Source of the DNA: DT-110 sp030148525
GTDB taxonomy: Bacteria > Bacteroidota > Bacteroidia > Chitinophagales > Saprospiraceae
DNA length: 64,000 nt
Reading direction: 5' to 3'
Assembly: GCA_965227445.1 (NCBI GenBank)
Contig: OZ245751.1
Coordinates: 2,914,001-2,978,000 of the forward strand
Shown here: positions 41,996 through 50,824 of the stretch, one piece after another
How the letters are laid out: each line of letters opens with the position of its first letter
Numbering within the stretch: position 1 is the stretch's first letter
Notes under the pieces: model-generated
What the model saw: the letters and a program-made list of their open reading frames with translations, nothing else
The model's database searches: none
What the model was told of the DNA's origin: nothing
Made by a program: the position numbers and the translations under genes

Positions 41996-42664
41996 TTAAC
42001 AGAAATGGTCGGCGACTTTACTCAACTCGGGCATCCGCCAGTCGGGTTCGGGGCCCAATGCGTACCAGGATTGTCCGGGGCGCTCTACAAAAATCGTGTT
42101 CCAGCCCGCCCATTTAGCTCCGGATATGTCCCAGGCATGGGCGGCAACCATCCAGCATTCCTGCGGTATTTTACCCTCTTTTTTGGCCGCCCAGTCGTAC
42201 ACCCTCCGGTCGGGTTTATACCAACCAGCTTCCGCAACGCTGTAAGCCCGGTGAAAGACCTCCGACAGTCCGGAACTTTCCAATTGGGACTGCATGGTCT
42301 GGGGATCAGAATTCGTAAGGGCCACTAATCGAAACCCCGCTGTGCGCAACCGACTTAGGGCGGGGATCACATCTGCATGTGGCGGAGCTTCCCGCATGGC
42401 GCCCAAAGCTTTTTTGGCGGAAGCCTCAGCAATAGCCAGACCGTTACTGCGAGCGACCATCTTTATCGATTCCAGTCCAATTTCACCAAACGGAATGAAT
42501 CGGCCGGCCACGGTTTCCACCAAAGAGTAGTGTAATAATTGCCGAAACCATAATTGGACTAACTGATCCGAGCCACCCAGCAAGGGTCGCAGCTCGTCCT
42601 TCAGCGGTTGCAGATCAAGGAGAGTCTCATTCACATCAAAAAAGAGTAACGCATCACGTGCCAT
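41996..42664 (-). CDS. HAD-superfamily hydrolase, haloacid dehalogenase type II-like
   Basis: In this 222-residue protein motif I is 'LLFFDVNETLLDL' (nucleophile Asp), motif II 'LVALTNSD', motif III Lys in 'YKPDRRVYDWAA', and motif IV 'MVAAHAWDISGAKWAGWNTIFVER'. The order and spacing fit the L-2-haloacid dehalogenase subgroup. The physiological substrate cannot be read from sequence. Its start overlaps the end of the upstream helicase-like gene by 11 bases, indicating translational coupling. Confidence 0.9.
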   Translation of the reverse strand: MARDALLFFDVNETLLDLQPLKDELRPLLGGSDQLVQLWFRQLLHYSLVETVAGRFIPFGEIGLESIKMVARSNGLAIAEASAKKALGAMREAPPHADVIPALSRLRTAGFRLVALTNSDPQTMQSQLESSGLSEVFHRAYSVAEAGWYKPDRRVYDWAAKKEGKIPQECWMVAAHAWDISGAKWAGWNTIFVERPGQSWYALGPEPDWRMPELSKVADHFC

Positions 42665-45600
42665 AAACTTCTTTGTCGAGATTGAACAAGTGGGAAGCTA
42701 CCCGGCGCGCCTCTTCCTCCGGATTGCGCCACCAACGCAGGGACCAAAGAGGTATAACGCGAATGCCCAGGTCCGCTAATCGATCGCGTTCAGCAAGCTC
42801 CCAATTGGCATTGGGGGCACCATCTTGAGCCAGCAGTCCTTCGGGTACCAACCAATACGTCCAGCCTTGCTGTTCTTCAGGCTGAACAGTTAGCGGCCAG
42901 CCACCCGGATCGGGCCGGGCTTCGAATTGTATACGATCCTTACCGAAAAAAGGAATTAAGCGGTCCCCTACTTCCAGCAGGAAACGCACATGCCTGATCG
43001 GCTCCAGGGGTTCAGGGTCCCGGTCAGGCTCCGATGATGTTGCGAACGCATACCCCTCCCGCAGTTTTACCAGCCTCAGGAATTGAGCCATCAAATGAGT
43101 TCCGTTTTGCGTCGGCTGTTCCAGCATTTTATCTATTTCGAAGGCCGAAATAGAGGAAAACACAGATATATGATGACTTGCAGCTGTTAACAACTCGTAC
43201 ACCTGGCGTTGCCCCGCAGGGGTATTCCAGCGACCAATATGCCTGGTCATGGTGCCGTCTAAATTGGCAATGCCATAGGTCGGAGAGAAAAAGACCGTAT
43301 GAAACTCGTGACCGGAAAGCTCATCCATCGACAGGATAGCCAAACCATTGCGTTCCAGTTGCCGGATCAGCGTATCCGATTCATCATTTGCTTGCCGTGC
43401 CCGATCAATCATTCGGGCCAAAACATTGCGCTGTCCGACAGTACCGGTAATAATCCCAACTTTGGGATAGGTGCGGTGTACCGTTTTTTCGATCCGGTTC
43501 AAGGCATGGACCACGGCTTCGGCTTCGGCAGAATTCGTCTGGGTAACTTCATCGTATCGTCCGTCGACCTGGTACCAGTTGTGGCTGGTGTGGTCTGCTG
43601 CTGATGGATCGAAGAGGTGTCCCTGTCGCAATTGATCGGGGTGAGCCGGAAAGAAACGGTACATCCGCCGCAAGGTCGTTTGGGGAAACGGTTGCTCCAG
43701 GGCAGCTTCCAGCAGATCGTTCTTTTGATCCTCCAGACCATAGCACTCGTCTCCCGTTAGTACTATCCGGCGGGCCAGGCGGCCCAGATGACTGCCCAGG
43801 TGGGCATCGATATACTGACTTGCGTCAAAAATCAGGAGATCGAATACCGGTCCCCCTTCCGTCGAAAAGGCCTGCCGTGCGGCCAGGGAGGTGGTGAACA
43901 AGGCCGGAACCATCTCGGAAACGGCCTCTGCCGTAGTCCGATCCATGGGGAGGGGGAGGTTCTGGGGTTCGGCAACGGGAATAAAAAGGCGCTGGTATAA
44001 GCTTTTTTGTTTGCGGCGCAGGCCCGTGAGGAAATCAAATCGCCGCACGCCGTGCACGAAAGCTACCCGGTCAGCCACGGATGCACGTAGCTTTTGCCAT
44101 AGATGTCCTTGCTTCTCCTCGAGAAAGCTGTTTTCGGGAATGTGTTCGTTCTGGTGTTCGTGAAGTACCTGGTCCAGATACCAACTGCTAAAGGAGGCTT
44201 CCCAGTCGGTCGCTTTTACCCGAGCCATAGCCTCAATTATAGCTCGTCCGCCAGCCGATTGATGCAGCCAGAAATGCCGCCAGTCGTAAAAGGCAGGAAA
44301 GTCGCGCAGACTTAGTTGCAGGTGGTCCAGCAACCCCAAAACCTGTTCGATGAATTGTTGCTGGCCATCCAACGTAATCGCCCGGTTAGCGGGAGTTTTG
44401 TTCAGTAATTCGCGATCCTGCAACTGATTGAGCAGAGCGGTAAGCTTTTTTTGCAGTAATTCAGCATCGGTCGACCAGTTCAATTTGGGATGGAATTGCG
44501 TAATTGAAACGCTTTTCTTGAGTGGTGCGATCCGGTCGGTATGCCCTTGATTCCATTTATCGAGCGCTTCTTCAAAACCCTTCAGGCCCGCAGCAAGCGT
44601 GCGCATATTCCGCGTATCCAGATCTTGGGGGAATTCGTAAGGCATCAGGTCTTCCAGCTGATGAGCAGCCACCAGCCGTCGATATTTTTCCCGGACCCGT
44701 TCGCGCATTTGTGCGATGGAGCGAACCCGACCCGACAACCATTCGTAGATTTTTATGGACAAATTTGATGTTAACATAAAATCATCACCGTATTGCCGCT
44801 CACCTTCTTCCAGTTCGGTGAACAGACCTTCCAGGTGTTGACGCATGCGTCGGTAGTAATCGTCGTACAGAGCACGAAGTCCGTCGGTATAGCGATTAAG
44901 ACTCAGGATAAAGGCATGTTGAAGTTTGCTGAATTCGCTGATAAACAGATCCAGTTCCCGACTTAGAAAGTCATGGGCTTCCCGGGCATTCAGCGTGAGG
45001 AACAAGCGGTCCTGTACGGCGTTCAAGGGGTGATGCAACGTACCCAGAGATTCATAGAGGGGTTGCCCTATACGAATGGTCCGACGCAAAGCCTCGTATT
45101 CCTCCATCGTATGGCTTATGGGATAACGGCGCAGGGAATTGGCCAGTAGTTCCCGGCCGGCTTTTTGGCTACTCCTTAGGAATAAGCCCACCGTCTCGGT
45201 CCAATCCAAGTTGCCGAAGCATGGCTTGCGAACTGCTCGTGACCGTTGTTGAAAATTTGTCTCCAAACGGTGATAAGCGCGCAGGTCGCGCTCGTGGGTC
45301 ATCTTATCGAAGGTAATTGGGGTTCCCTGTTGTTTAGCCAACAAGAACAACAATTGTTGTAATTGAGGACTATCTTCTTCCAGGCGGCGCAGGGCGAATC
45401 CCATGCCCGGCAAGCCCAGTGCCTCCATACGGTTTTGCAAAAAGGGTATGGTCGGGGGGCGATCGGATACGACCAATACGCGTTGACCATTTGCCAATGC
45501 CTGAACGACCAGGGTTTCTATAAAAAGTTTTTCGCCGGTACCCACAGGAGCGCGAACCACATTTACGGGTTGGCTCTGACTTTTAGCAAAAGCCTCCTGC

Positions 45601-46340
45601 TGATTTGGGTCCAGAATCTGATGGGGAGGAAAGACGGGGCCATCCGCGGGCCGACACTGATCGGGCCAACCCTTCCAAACTGCTTTTCGGGTAAACAAAT
45701 GAGCGGGATGCGGGAATACACCGAGCAAAGCCGACCAAGCCAGTTGAGCCTCCTTTTCCGATGATAAACTGGGTAATGGCCCGAAACGAGTAGCCTGGCC
45801 GGAATGCTGTTCCAGGAATTGCAACAGCATATGTACCCGGTCATTGCCGCCCTCGGGCAACTTATCAGACGGGAAAAACGTTTTTAACAATGGTCCGATG
45901 AACGGATTTAGTCGCGGCCCCTCCGGTTTATTTCTCCCCAAATACCACCGTTGCCCCTGGTATGGATCCGGCCGCAGCCTAACCCGCCATAGAAATAAAG
46001 GTGCCGCATAGGATCCATCGGCCCGACGAACTCGCAGGACGGGAAACCCAACTTGTAATGGGTCAGAAAACTTGCTTTGGGCCGCATTTATCGATTCCCG
46101 GTAAAAGTGCCAAAGTTGCTCATCCTGATCGTATGAAACTTGTAACGGTAAGGGTTCCGCCTGTTCTCTCAATAACCCCGACAACCAATCAGCCATCCCC
46201 TGTTGAGGGACAGCATCCTTCAGAGTATAGAGATCAAGCATGTTTCCTTCACCCGGGAAAGCAGTCAAATAGGGGTTATTCACCCCGTCAATGGTGCCGG
46301 CTTCAATGGGCCAATCGTTCTGTTCCAGACGTTTTTTCAT
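42654..46340 (-). CDS. SF1 helicase-like protein with degenerate motifs and MTES_1575-like C-terminus
   Basis: About 1,228 residues from ATG 46340. The frame runs open to 46562, but that extension has no domain character and contains a TATCTTTAG promoter-like box. The core aligns with large DUF4011-type helicases: 'ILDPNQQEAF', then Walker A 'APVGTGEKLF' where GPPGTGKS is expected (Lys to Glu). Walker B reads 'LLIFDASQ' where VIFDEASQ is expected (Glu missing). Motif III reads 'TGDECYGLED', without GDxxQLPP. Motif V 'LSMDELSGHEF' has lost its Gln, and motif VI lacks its arginines. The end ('ERDRLADLGIRVIPLWSLRWWRNPEEE') resembles the MTES_1575 nuclease, with acidic residues in doubt. The long intact frame suggests a functional non-catalytic protein. 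Confidence 0.75.
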   Translation of the reverse strand: MKKRLEQNDWPIEAGTIDGVNNPYLTAFPGEGNMLDLYTLKDAVPQQGMADWLSGLLREQAEPLPLQVSYDQDEQLWHFYRESINAAQSKFSDPLQVGFPVLRVRRADGSYAAPLFLWRVRLRPDPYQGQRWYLGRNKPEGPRLNPFIGPLLKTFFPSDKLPEGGNDRVHMLLQFLEQHSGQATRFGPLPSLSSEKEAQLAWSALLGVFPHPAHLFTRKAVWKGWPDQCRPADGPVFPPHQILDPNQQEAFAKSQSQPVNVVRAPVGTGEKLFIETLVVQALANGQRVLVVSDRPPTIPFLQNRMEALGLPGMGFALRRLEEDSPQLQQLLFLLAKQQGTPITFDKMTHERDLRAYHRLETNFQQRSRAVRKPCFGNLDWTETVGLFLRSSQKAGRELLANSLRRYPISHTMEEYEALRRTIRIGQPLYESLGTLHHPLNAVQDRLFLTLNAREAHDFLSRELDLFISEFSKLQHAFILSLNRYTDGLRALYDDYYRRMRQHLEGLFTELEEGERQYGDDFMLTSNLSIKIYEWLSGRVRSIAQMRERVREKYRRLVAAHQLEDLMPYEFPQDLDTRNMRTLAAGLKGFEEALDKWNQGHTDRIAPLKKSVSITQFHPKLNWSTDAELLQKKLTALLNQLQDRELLNKTPANRAITLDGQQQFIEQVLGLLDHLQLSLRDFPAFYDWRHFWLHQSAGGRAIIEAMARVKATDWEASFSSWYLDQVLHEHQNEHIPENSFLEEKQGHLWQKLRASVADRVAFVHGVRRFDFLTGLRRKQKSLYQRLFIPVAEPQNLPLPMDRTTAEAVSEMVPALFTTSLAARQAFSTEGGPVFDLLIFDASQYIDAHLGSHLGRLARRIVLTGDECYGLEDQKNDLLEAALEQPFPQTTLRRMYRFFPAHPDQLRQGHLFDPSAADHTSHNWYQVDGRYDEVTQTNSAEAEAVVHALNRIEKTVHRTYPKVGIITGTVGQRNVLARMIDRARQANDESDTLIRQLERNGLAILSMDELSGHEFHTVFFSPTYGIANLDGTMTRHIGRWNTPAGQRQVYELLTAASHHISVFSSISAFEIDKMLEQPTQNGTHLMAQFLRLVKLREGYAFATSSEPDRDPEPLEPIRHVRFLLEVGDRLIPFFGKDRIQFEARPDPGGWPLTVQPEEQQGWTYWLVPEGLLAQDGAPNANWELAERDRLADLGIRVIPLWSLRWWRNPEEEARRVASHLFNLDKEVYGT

Positions 46341-46663
46341 AGCGTCGTTAAGCAAAATGGGTGGGAAAAGGCTCAATCCCGGTAAAATGGTCCTTTCTAA
46401 AGATAGGGAATCGACCAGAATTAAAAATAATTGAGGGGATTTCCCCGTAGCACCTAAGTGAAATCTACCGGAAACGCCAATTAAAGTATGATTACTCGCC
46501 TGCCGAATGATGCACTCATGACATTCTGAATGCTTGAATCCATACTTATTCTGGCATTCCACGTTTCAAGACCTTATATTACACAAAAGATACTTGAGTC
46601 CTGATCCCTGTCTGAAATTAAGCATTGGACTTTCCAGGGCAAATGCAAACAAAATCCATTTAG

Positions 46664-47419
46664 ATGATCCCCAATATTGCCGTCATATTGACCGATTCAA
46701 GCAAAAGAATCATCTGGGTCAATGAAGACTTTACAAATATAACCGGCTACTCTTTAAGTGAGGCTTTGGGGAAAAAACCTGGCGAGTTGTTGCAGGGCCC
46801 AAATACGGAAGCGGAATCAATCATGCGAATGCGGCGCTCATTGAAGAACCACTTGCCACTGCGCGAAGACATCACCAATTATCGTAAGAATGGCGAGGAA
46901 TACGTGTGTAAACTCGTTATTCATCCTATTTTCGATCGCAATCACGAACTCACTAATTTCATAGCCTTTGAAGTAGACGGAAGTGAGGTAAAGAACGCAG
47001 ACGAACTGCCCATCATGCAGATTCGGGATAAATACCAGTCCAGTAGCCTTAAAGGGATTGAAGAGGTAAAACTATACGCTCAACTGCGCACACTGATGGA
47101 ACGGGAAAAGATCTATCTCGATCCCAACCTCACCTTACGGGATGCTGCGGATCGATTAATGACGAATACCAAATATTTATCCCAGGTAGTTAACAACCAG
47201 GCAGGATGTAATTTCCAGCAGTTTGTTAACAACTTCCGAATATCCGAAGCCAAGTATAAAATTGGTAATGAAGAATTTGAGAATCTGACCCTTTACGGCA
47301 TTGCCTTACAGTGTGGATTTAAGAATAAATCTACCTTCTACAAAGTATTTAAGGAAATTACCAATATGACCCCCCGCGAGCACTTGATTACTCGTAATAA
47401 ACATAAAAAAGAGGCTTAA
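46664..47419 (+). CDS. PAS domain / AraC-type DNA-binding regulator
   Basis: This 251-residue protein has a PAS sensor at residues ~5-105 ('ILTDSSKRIIWVNEDFTNITGYSLSEALGKKPGELLQGP'). The LOV-like 'GPNT' follows, but the photoactive Cys motif (NCRFL) is replaced by 'GELLQGP', so it is not a flavin photosensor of the usual kind. The C-terminal ~100 residues are an AraC helix-turn-helix pair ('LTLRDAADRLMTNTKYLSQVVN', 'YGIALQCGFKNKSTFYKVFKEITNMTPREH'). No receiver or kinase domain is present, so it is a one-component regulator. It is transcribed divergently from the helicase-like gene. Confidence 0.9.
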   Translation: MIPNIAVILTDSSKRIIWVNEDFTNITGYSLSEALGKKPGELLQGPNTEAESIMRMRRSLKNHLPLREDITNYRKNGEEYVCKLVIHPIFDRNHELTNFIAFEVDGSEVKNADELPIMQIRDKYQSSSLKGIEEVKLYAQLRTLMEREKIYLDPNLTLRDAADRLMTNTKYLSQVVNNQAGCNFQQFVNNFRISEAKYKIGNEEFENLTLYGIALQCGFKNKSTFYKVFKEITNMTPREHLITRNKHKKEA

Positions 47420-47528
47420 AACCGAACCTTATTCCTCCGTAGAGAGATTTTAAATTCTGGTTTTCAGCCTGTTTGAGACAAATTTGGCATTCACTCAGCC
47501 CTACCACTATTGATAGCCGCACCAAACT

Positions 47529-47547
47529 AATCCCAAACACGCTCTTA
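47529..47547. repeat. Solo MITE-type terminal repeat
   Basis: aatcccaaacacgctc followed by tta repeats 16 of the 17 terminal bases plus the flanking TTA seen at 7739-7758. I find no matching opposite end nearby, so this is an orphan end or a deletion remnant. The rest of 47420-47732 holds no gene I can support. Confidence 0.55.
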
Positions 47548-47732
47548 AGCAGGCGGGAAGTATTGCAGTTGCATTAACCCAATCAGGAATAGAAGCTGAA
47601 AACAAAGGATGCACATCTTTCCTCCCTTACATTTCCTTATTCTAAATAAAGATGAGGATAGAACTTATTACCAATGCCATGTTGGGTAGGATTTGGTGTG
47701 TACCTGCCTCCCCGCAATTCAAATTTTACTTT

Positions 47733-47915
47733 ATGAAACACAGTATGCGCGATATGATGGATCTCATGAACTGGTTAAGACCTGTACCTGCTGATCCCAA
47801 CCTTGCTAATCCAAATGACCGTATGACCGGTGCACAGAAGCAGCACCTGGCTCAATTCCTGAAGAGGGAATTTGCTGCCGGTCGCCTCAAGCGGTATCCC
47901 CAAAAGAATATTTAG
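47733..47915 (+). CDS. Small basic hypothetical protein
   Basis: 60 residues from ATG 47733, opening MKHSMRDMMDLMNWLRP and closing with a basic tail 'FLKREFAAGRLKRYPQKNI'. There is no recognised domain. The frame continues upstream to 47652, but 'TACTTTATG' at the chosen start resembles a -7 promoter box, favouring the short form or an ATG at 47745. It is isolated between the regulator and a REP-like hairpin. Composition looks protein-like rather than random. Confidence 0.4.
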   Translation: MKHSMRDMMDLMNWLRPVPADPNLANPNDRMTGAQKQHLAQFLKREFAAGRLKRYPQKNI

Positions 47916-47946
47916 GAGGCCCCGGGCAGGGACCTAGAGAACCGTG

Positions 47947-47996
47947 AGGTTGGACACAGGCTATTTCGTCAAGTGATGAATTTCAAGGCCCAACCT
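47947..47996. repeat. Inverted repeat related to 7793-7844
   Basis: aggttgg (47947-47953) and ccaacct (47990-47996) enclose a 36-base centre that shares 'ggctat' with the 7793 element. Element length and end motif match within two bases. Confidence 0.35.
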
Positions 47997-48067
47997 GACG
48001 ATAAAGAATGACCACTATTATCTTGCGCTTTTTTTACTTATTGGGGGTTGTTGCTTCCCGCGCCTTC

Positions 48068-48688
48068 TTACATTGGCTTATTGGTGCCGTCGGAATTCAA
48101 GGCACCGCCGCTTACTTTTTTTCCATTCTTATACATGTATTCGATAGTCACTTCACCCTTCTCGTTGTAGAAGCGATAGGGGCCATCCATAACGCCCATT
48201 TTATAGGTGATTTCTTTTTGCAGATCACCCGTTGATACATGATACTCACGGACTGCTCCGTCGAGTTTGCCCTCCACGTATCCCGCTTCCATAGTAGGAC
48301 GTCCAAAGCGGTACTTCGCGTAGTAGCCGTGCAGTTTGTTGTCTTTGTAATGAGCCTGCAAGGTCATCTGACCCCGCTCGTTGAATTCGTAATACATACC
48401 ATTGGCCCGCCCGTCCACGAAATGGGTCAGGGTTTTCGGGAAATTGGAATTTGGAAAGTACGTTACCCAGGCACCGGTACGCAGGCTATCGGCCAAAAAG
48501 CCTTCTTCCTGAATTACGCCTCCGCCATTGGTTTGAAAAAGATAACGTACGTCCGATCCGGGAATAGCTTCCGACGTATATCCATCGGTCGATACAGGAA
48601 CGATTGGAGAATCATCATTTCCGCCGTTTGACGTACAAGCAGCACCGGCCATTACTAAGCCCACAATCAGGCACCAAACAATACGCAT
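48068..48688 (-). CDS. YwqK/MORN-repeat lipoprotein
   Basis: This 206-residue protein begins with a lipoprotein signal (MRIVWCLIVGLVMAGAACTS; lipobox AGAAC). The rest is a run of MORN-like YwqK repeats of ~20-25 residues, such as 'HFVDGRANGMYYEFNERGQ', 'HYKDNKLHGYYAKYRFGRP' and 'KMGVMDGPYRFYNEKGE'. Databases often name this family 'YwqK antitoxin', but such lipidated Bacteroidota members are envelope proteins of unknown role, and no toxin partner is adjacent. The gene is divergent from the DUF4340-like gene. Confidence 0.87.
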   Translation of the reverse strand: MRIVWCLIVGLVMAGAACTSNGGNDDSPIVPVSTDGYTSEAIPGSDVRYLFQTNGGGVIQEEGFLADSLRTGAWVTYFPNSNFPKTLTHFVDGRANGMYYEFNERGQMTLQAHYKDNKLHGYYAKYRFGRPTMEAGYVEGKLDGAVREYHVSTGDLQKEITYKMGVMDGPYRFYNEKGEVTIEYMYKNGKKVSGGALNSDGTNKPM

Positions 48689-48810
48689 ATCTTAAGTATT
48701 TTAGAGGTAGATTGGACAGTCCATTCGCAGGCTGGCTGATCCAGCTACCCTGTTTACTAATTTTGACCACAAAATACGTACTTGCCAACAAAACCAGCAA
48801 ATTGTCCCAT

Positions 48811-49710
48811 ATGAAAGCAAAAACCTGGATACTGGCACTGGCATTGGCGGCAAGTGGCTACTGGATCTATCAGTGGCTGACCCGGCCCATTCCCAATGCA
48901 TTTGCCAATGGTGAGCCCCTGCTGACCATCGATACAGCTATGCTGACAACCATCCGGGTCAACCATTCTTCCGGTGAGGTATTGACCTACACGCGGGAAT
49001 CGGGCCGCTGGCTGGCCAGTAATGGTCAACAAAGTACCTGGGTTGACAGGGGAAAAATGCACCAACTCCTGACAGCGATCACCGAACTGAAAACGGAGGG
49101 TATGGTTTCCAATGGTACACTTGAGGGAACAGCTGTACAGGTCTTTCTTTTTGGCGAAAGCCCGAAAGAAGAAGCCTTCCAATTGCGACGTACTTATCCC
49201 GATACGACCTGGTTTGGCTTTAACAGGCTACCCGAAAAGTATCTGGTTAACGCTGACCTGACCCGTCCTTTTTTTCGCACCTTTTCGTATTACCGACCAC
49301 CGCGACTGGTGGAATGGGATGCACCTGACTCCCTGGCCCTGGTGCGCGATAGTGTGCATTGGATGTTTTACCGGGCGGATTCTTCCTGGGTCACTACTCC
49401 CGCCTGGACAGGTGATTCAACGCGACTGGTTGATTGGGTCAGAAAGCTGTCCGATCACGAGGCACCACAATCGACCGCTCCGTACGACCGGCAATTGCCG
49501 GATAGCTTGGTCCATCATAAATTATTTGCCTGGGATGGTGGCGATCAAATTCGCCTGACCGTATATTACCGAAATGAAAAATGGGGCATCTGGAATAATC
49601 AAATCCCCGACCAATGGTACCCGGAAATACCCGATAGCAACTACCGGAAGGTTTTTCCCACCTGGTTGGACAGCCTGATGATGCCCACCGAAACAGCTAT
49701 CAATGAATGA
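48811..49710 (+). CDS. DUF4340-like membrane-anchored protein
   Basis: 299 residues from ATG 48811; an upstream in-frame extension covers the divergent promoter region and is rejected. An N-terminal membrane anchor (TWILALALAASGYWIYQWL) precedes a beta-rich extracytoplasmic part with 'GRWLASNGQQSTWVDRGKMHQLLTAI', typical of DUF4340 proteins. In other bacteria these accompany gliding-type ABC transporters (GldG-like), but no such transporter is next to this one. The following gene overlaps its last 8 bases, so the two are coupled. Confidence 0.65.
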   Translation: MKAKTWILALALAASGYWIYQWLTRPIPNAFANGEPLLTIDTAMLTTIRVNHSSGEVLTYTRESGRWLASNGQQSTWVDRGKMHQLLTAITELKTEGMVSNGTLEGTAVQVFLFGESPKEEAFQLRRTYPDTTWFGFNRLPEKYLVNADLTRPFFRTFSYYRPPRLVEWDAPDSLALVRDSVHWMFYRADSSWVTTPAWTGDSTRLVDWVRKLSDHEAPQSTAPYDRQLPDSLVHHKLFAWDGGDQIRLTVYYRNEKWGIWNNQIPDQWYPEIPDSNYRKVFPTWLDSLMMPTETAINE

Positions 49711-50179
49711 GCAGCAAGTCCTTCTTTTCGAAGCAAAAAACACTCAGAATGATCAATTATTCTGGATTGCCCTGATGGTATGCATACTAGCCGCTGGTGC
49801 TACATTCCTGTTTTTGCGAAAATCCAAAGGATCCTATCGGTCGCTGTTGGCACTACTGAGCTTTATTCTGGCCCTTTTAGCTGGTGGAACGGCCGTTTTC
49901 AGCAAGCTAACCAGTGAGAAAATAGGAACCGTTCGTTTAGGGGAGAACTTTTTAGAAACGCCTTACGGCAAAACCCAACTGGAGAATATTCGCGATGCCT
50001 ATATCGAAATGGACCAGCAGCCGTCCCTGCTCAATCCCGGCCAATCATCGGATCGCGTCCGATTGCTGATAATCCTGGAGGAGGACGGAAAAACACACGT
50101 GCTCAGCGAGGCGAATTATCCCATCGAGGAGATATTGCGGGAGATGCGAAACCGACTCACTCATTCCCCGGATGGCTGA
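49703..50179 (+). CDS. Hypothetical two-helix membrane protein
   Basis: This 158-residue protein has two membrane helices ('LFWIALMVCILAAGATFLFL' and 'SLLALLSFILALLAGGTAVF') followed by a soluble ~90-residue domain ('IGTVRLGENFLETPYGKTQLENI...VRLLIILEEDGKTHVLSE'). That layout is like small PH-type membrane proteins, but I do not recognise the family. The start overlaps the DUF4340-like gene by 8 bases, and the stop overlaps the convergent Nudix gene by 23 bases. Confidence 0.7.
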   Translation: MNEQQVLLFEAKNTQNDQLFWIALMVCILAAGATFLFLRKSKGSYRSLLALLSFILALLAGGTAVFSKLTSEKIGTVRLGENFLETPYGKTQLENIRDAYIEMDQQPSLLNPGQSSDRVRLLIILEEDGKTHVLSEANYPIEEILREMRNRLTHSPDG

Positions 50180-50801
50180 TACCAGCCATCACGACGTCCA
50201 GGATATTTCCATAGACCGGTTTGGCATCAGCAATAAAGGTGCGTGGCGACTGCCAGACGGCCTGCTCAATATCCTCTTCCGTCTGCGGCACCAGATCCGT
50301 TTCTGTGGTATCCATGCGATACCAATAGGTCTTTTTCAGCACGCGCTTGCCATTTTTGAGCCGGTAGGTGTGGTAGGTGATGTGTAATTCCGGGCCCAGT
50401 TCCAGCTGGTTCAGGCCCGTTTCTTCCTGTACTTCGCGAATGCCGGCCTGGGTCGGTGTTTCTCCCGGATCAATTTTACCTTTCGGCAAATCCCATGATC
50501 CGCGGCGGTAGATGGTCAGGATCTCTCCTTTTTCATTGTACACAAGTCCCCCGGCAGCTTCCAGCCATTTGTAGTGACTTTTAAAGTCGGCAAAAAGCTT
50601 TTCGACATCGGGTGCATAGAGGGTGACCAAGCTAAATTTGGGGTTCTTCTCCAGCATATCGACGTAGTTGAGCAGCATTTTAGCCATGCCCGGGTAACGG
50701 GTTACGAGGTGACTGTCGCTTGATTCGGGCCGGTCAACATCTTGAGGGATTAGCTGAAGAGGAGTCCCATTGATGTAGATTTTGTAGATTTGCGCTTTCA
50801 T
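50157..50801 (-). CDS. Nudix hydrolase
   Basis: 214 residues from ATG 50801. The Nudix box reads 'GKIDPGETPTQAGIREVQEETGL', a full match to Gx5Ex7REUxEExGU. A ~75-residue N-terminal segment ('IYKIYINGTPLQLIPQDV') precedes the Nudix fold and is common in Bacteroidota homologues. Nudix enzymes hydrolyse nucleoside-diphosphate-linked compounds; the substrate is not readable. The start faces pyrE with 23 bases between the ATGs, and 'TACTTTTG' (50805-50812 on the minus strand) sits three bases from the ATG as a possible -7 box. Confidence 0.93.
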   Translation of the reverse strand: MKAQIYKIYINGTPLQLIPQDVDRPESSDSHLVTRYPGMAKMLLNYVDMLEKNPKFSLVTLYAPDVEKLFADFKSHYKWLEAAGGLVYNEKGEILTIYRRGSWDLPKGKIDPGETPTQAGIREVQEETGLNQLELGPELHITYHTYRLKNGKRVLKKTYWYRMDTTETDLVPQTEEDIEQAVWQSPRTFIADAKPVYGNILDVVMAGISHPGNE

Positions 50802-50824
50802 TCTCAAAAGTAATGGTATTGACT

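Noticed and set aside
46341..46562. N-terminal 74-codon extension of the helicase-like protein
   Set aside because: It has no domain character and covers a TATCTTTAG promoter-like box; the ATG at 46340 is a better start, though not proven.
48068..48688. Antitoxin of a toxin-antitoxin pair
   Set aside because: The YwqK name comes from the family label; this protein is a lipoprotein and has no toxin gene beside it.
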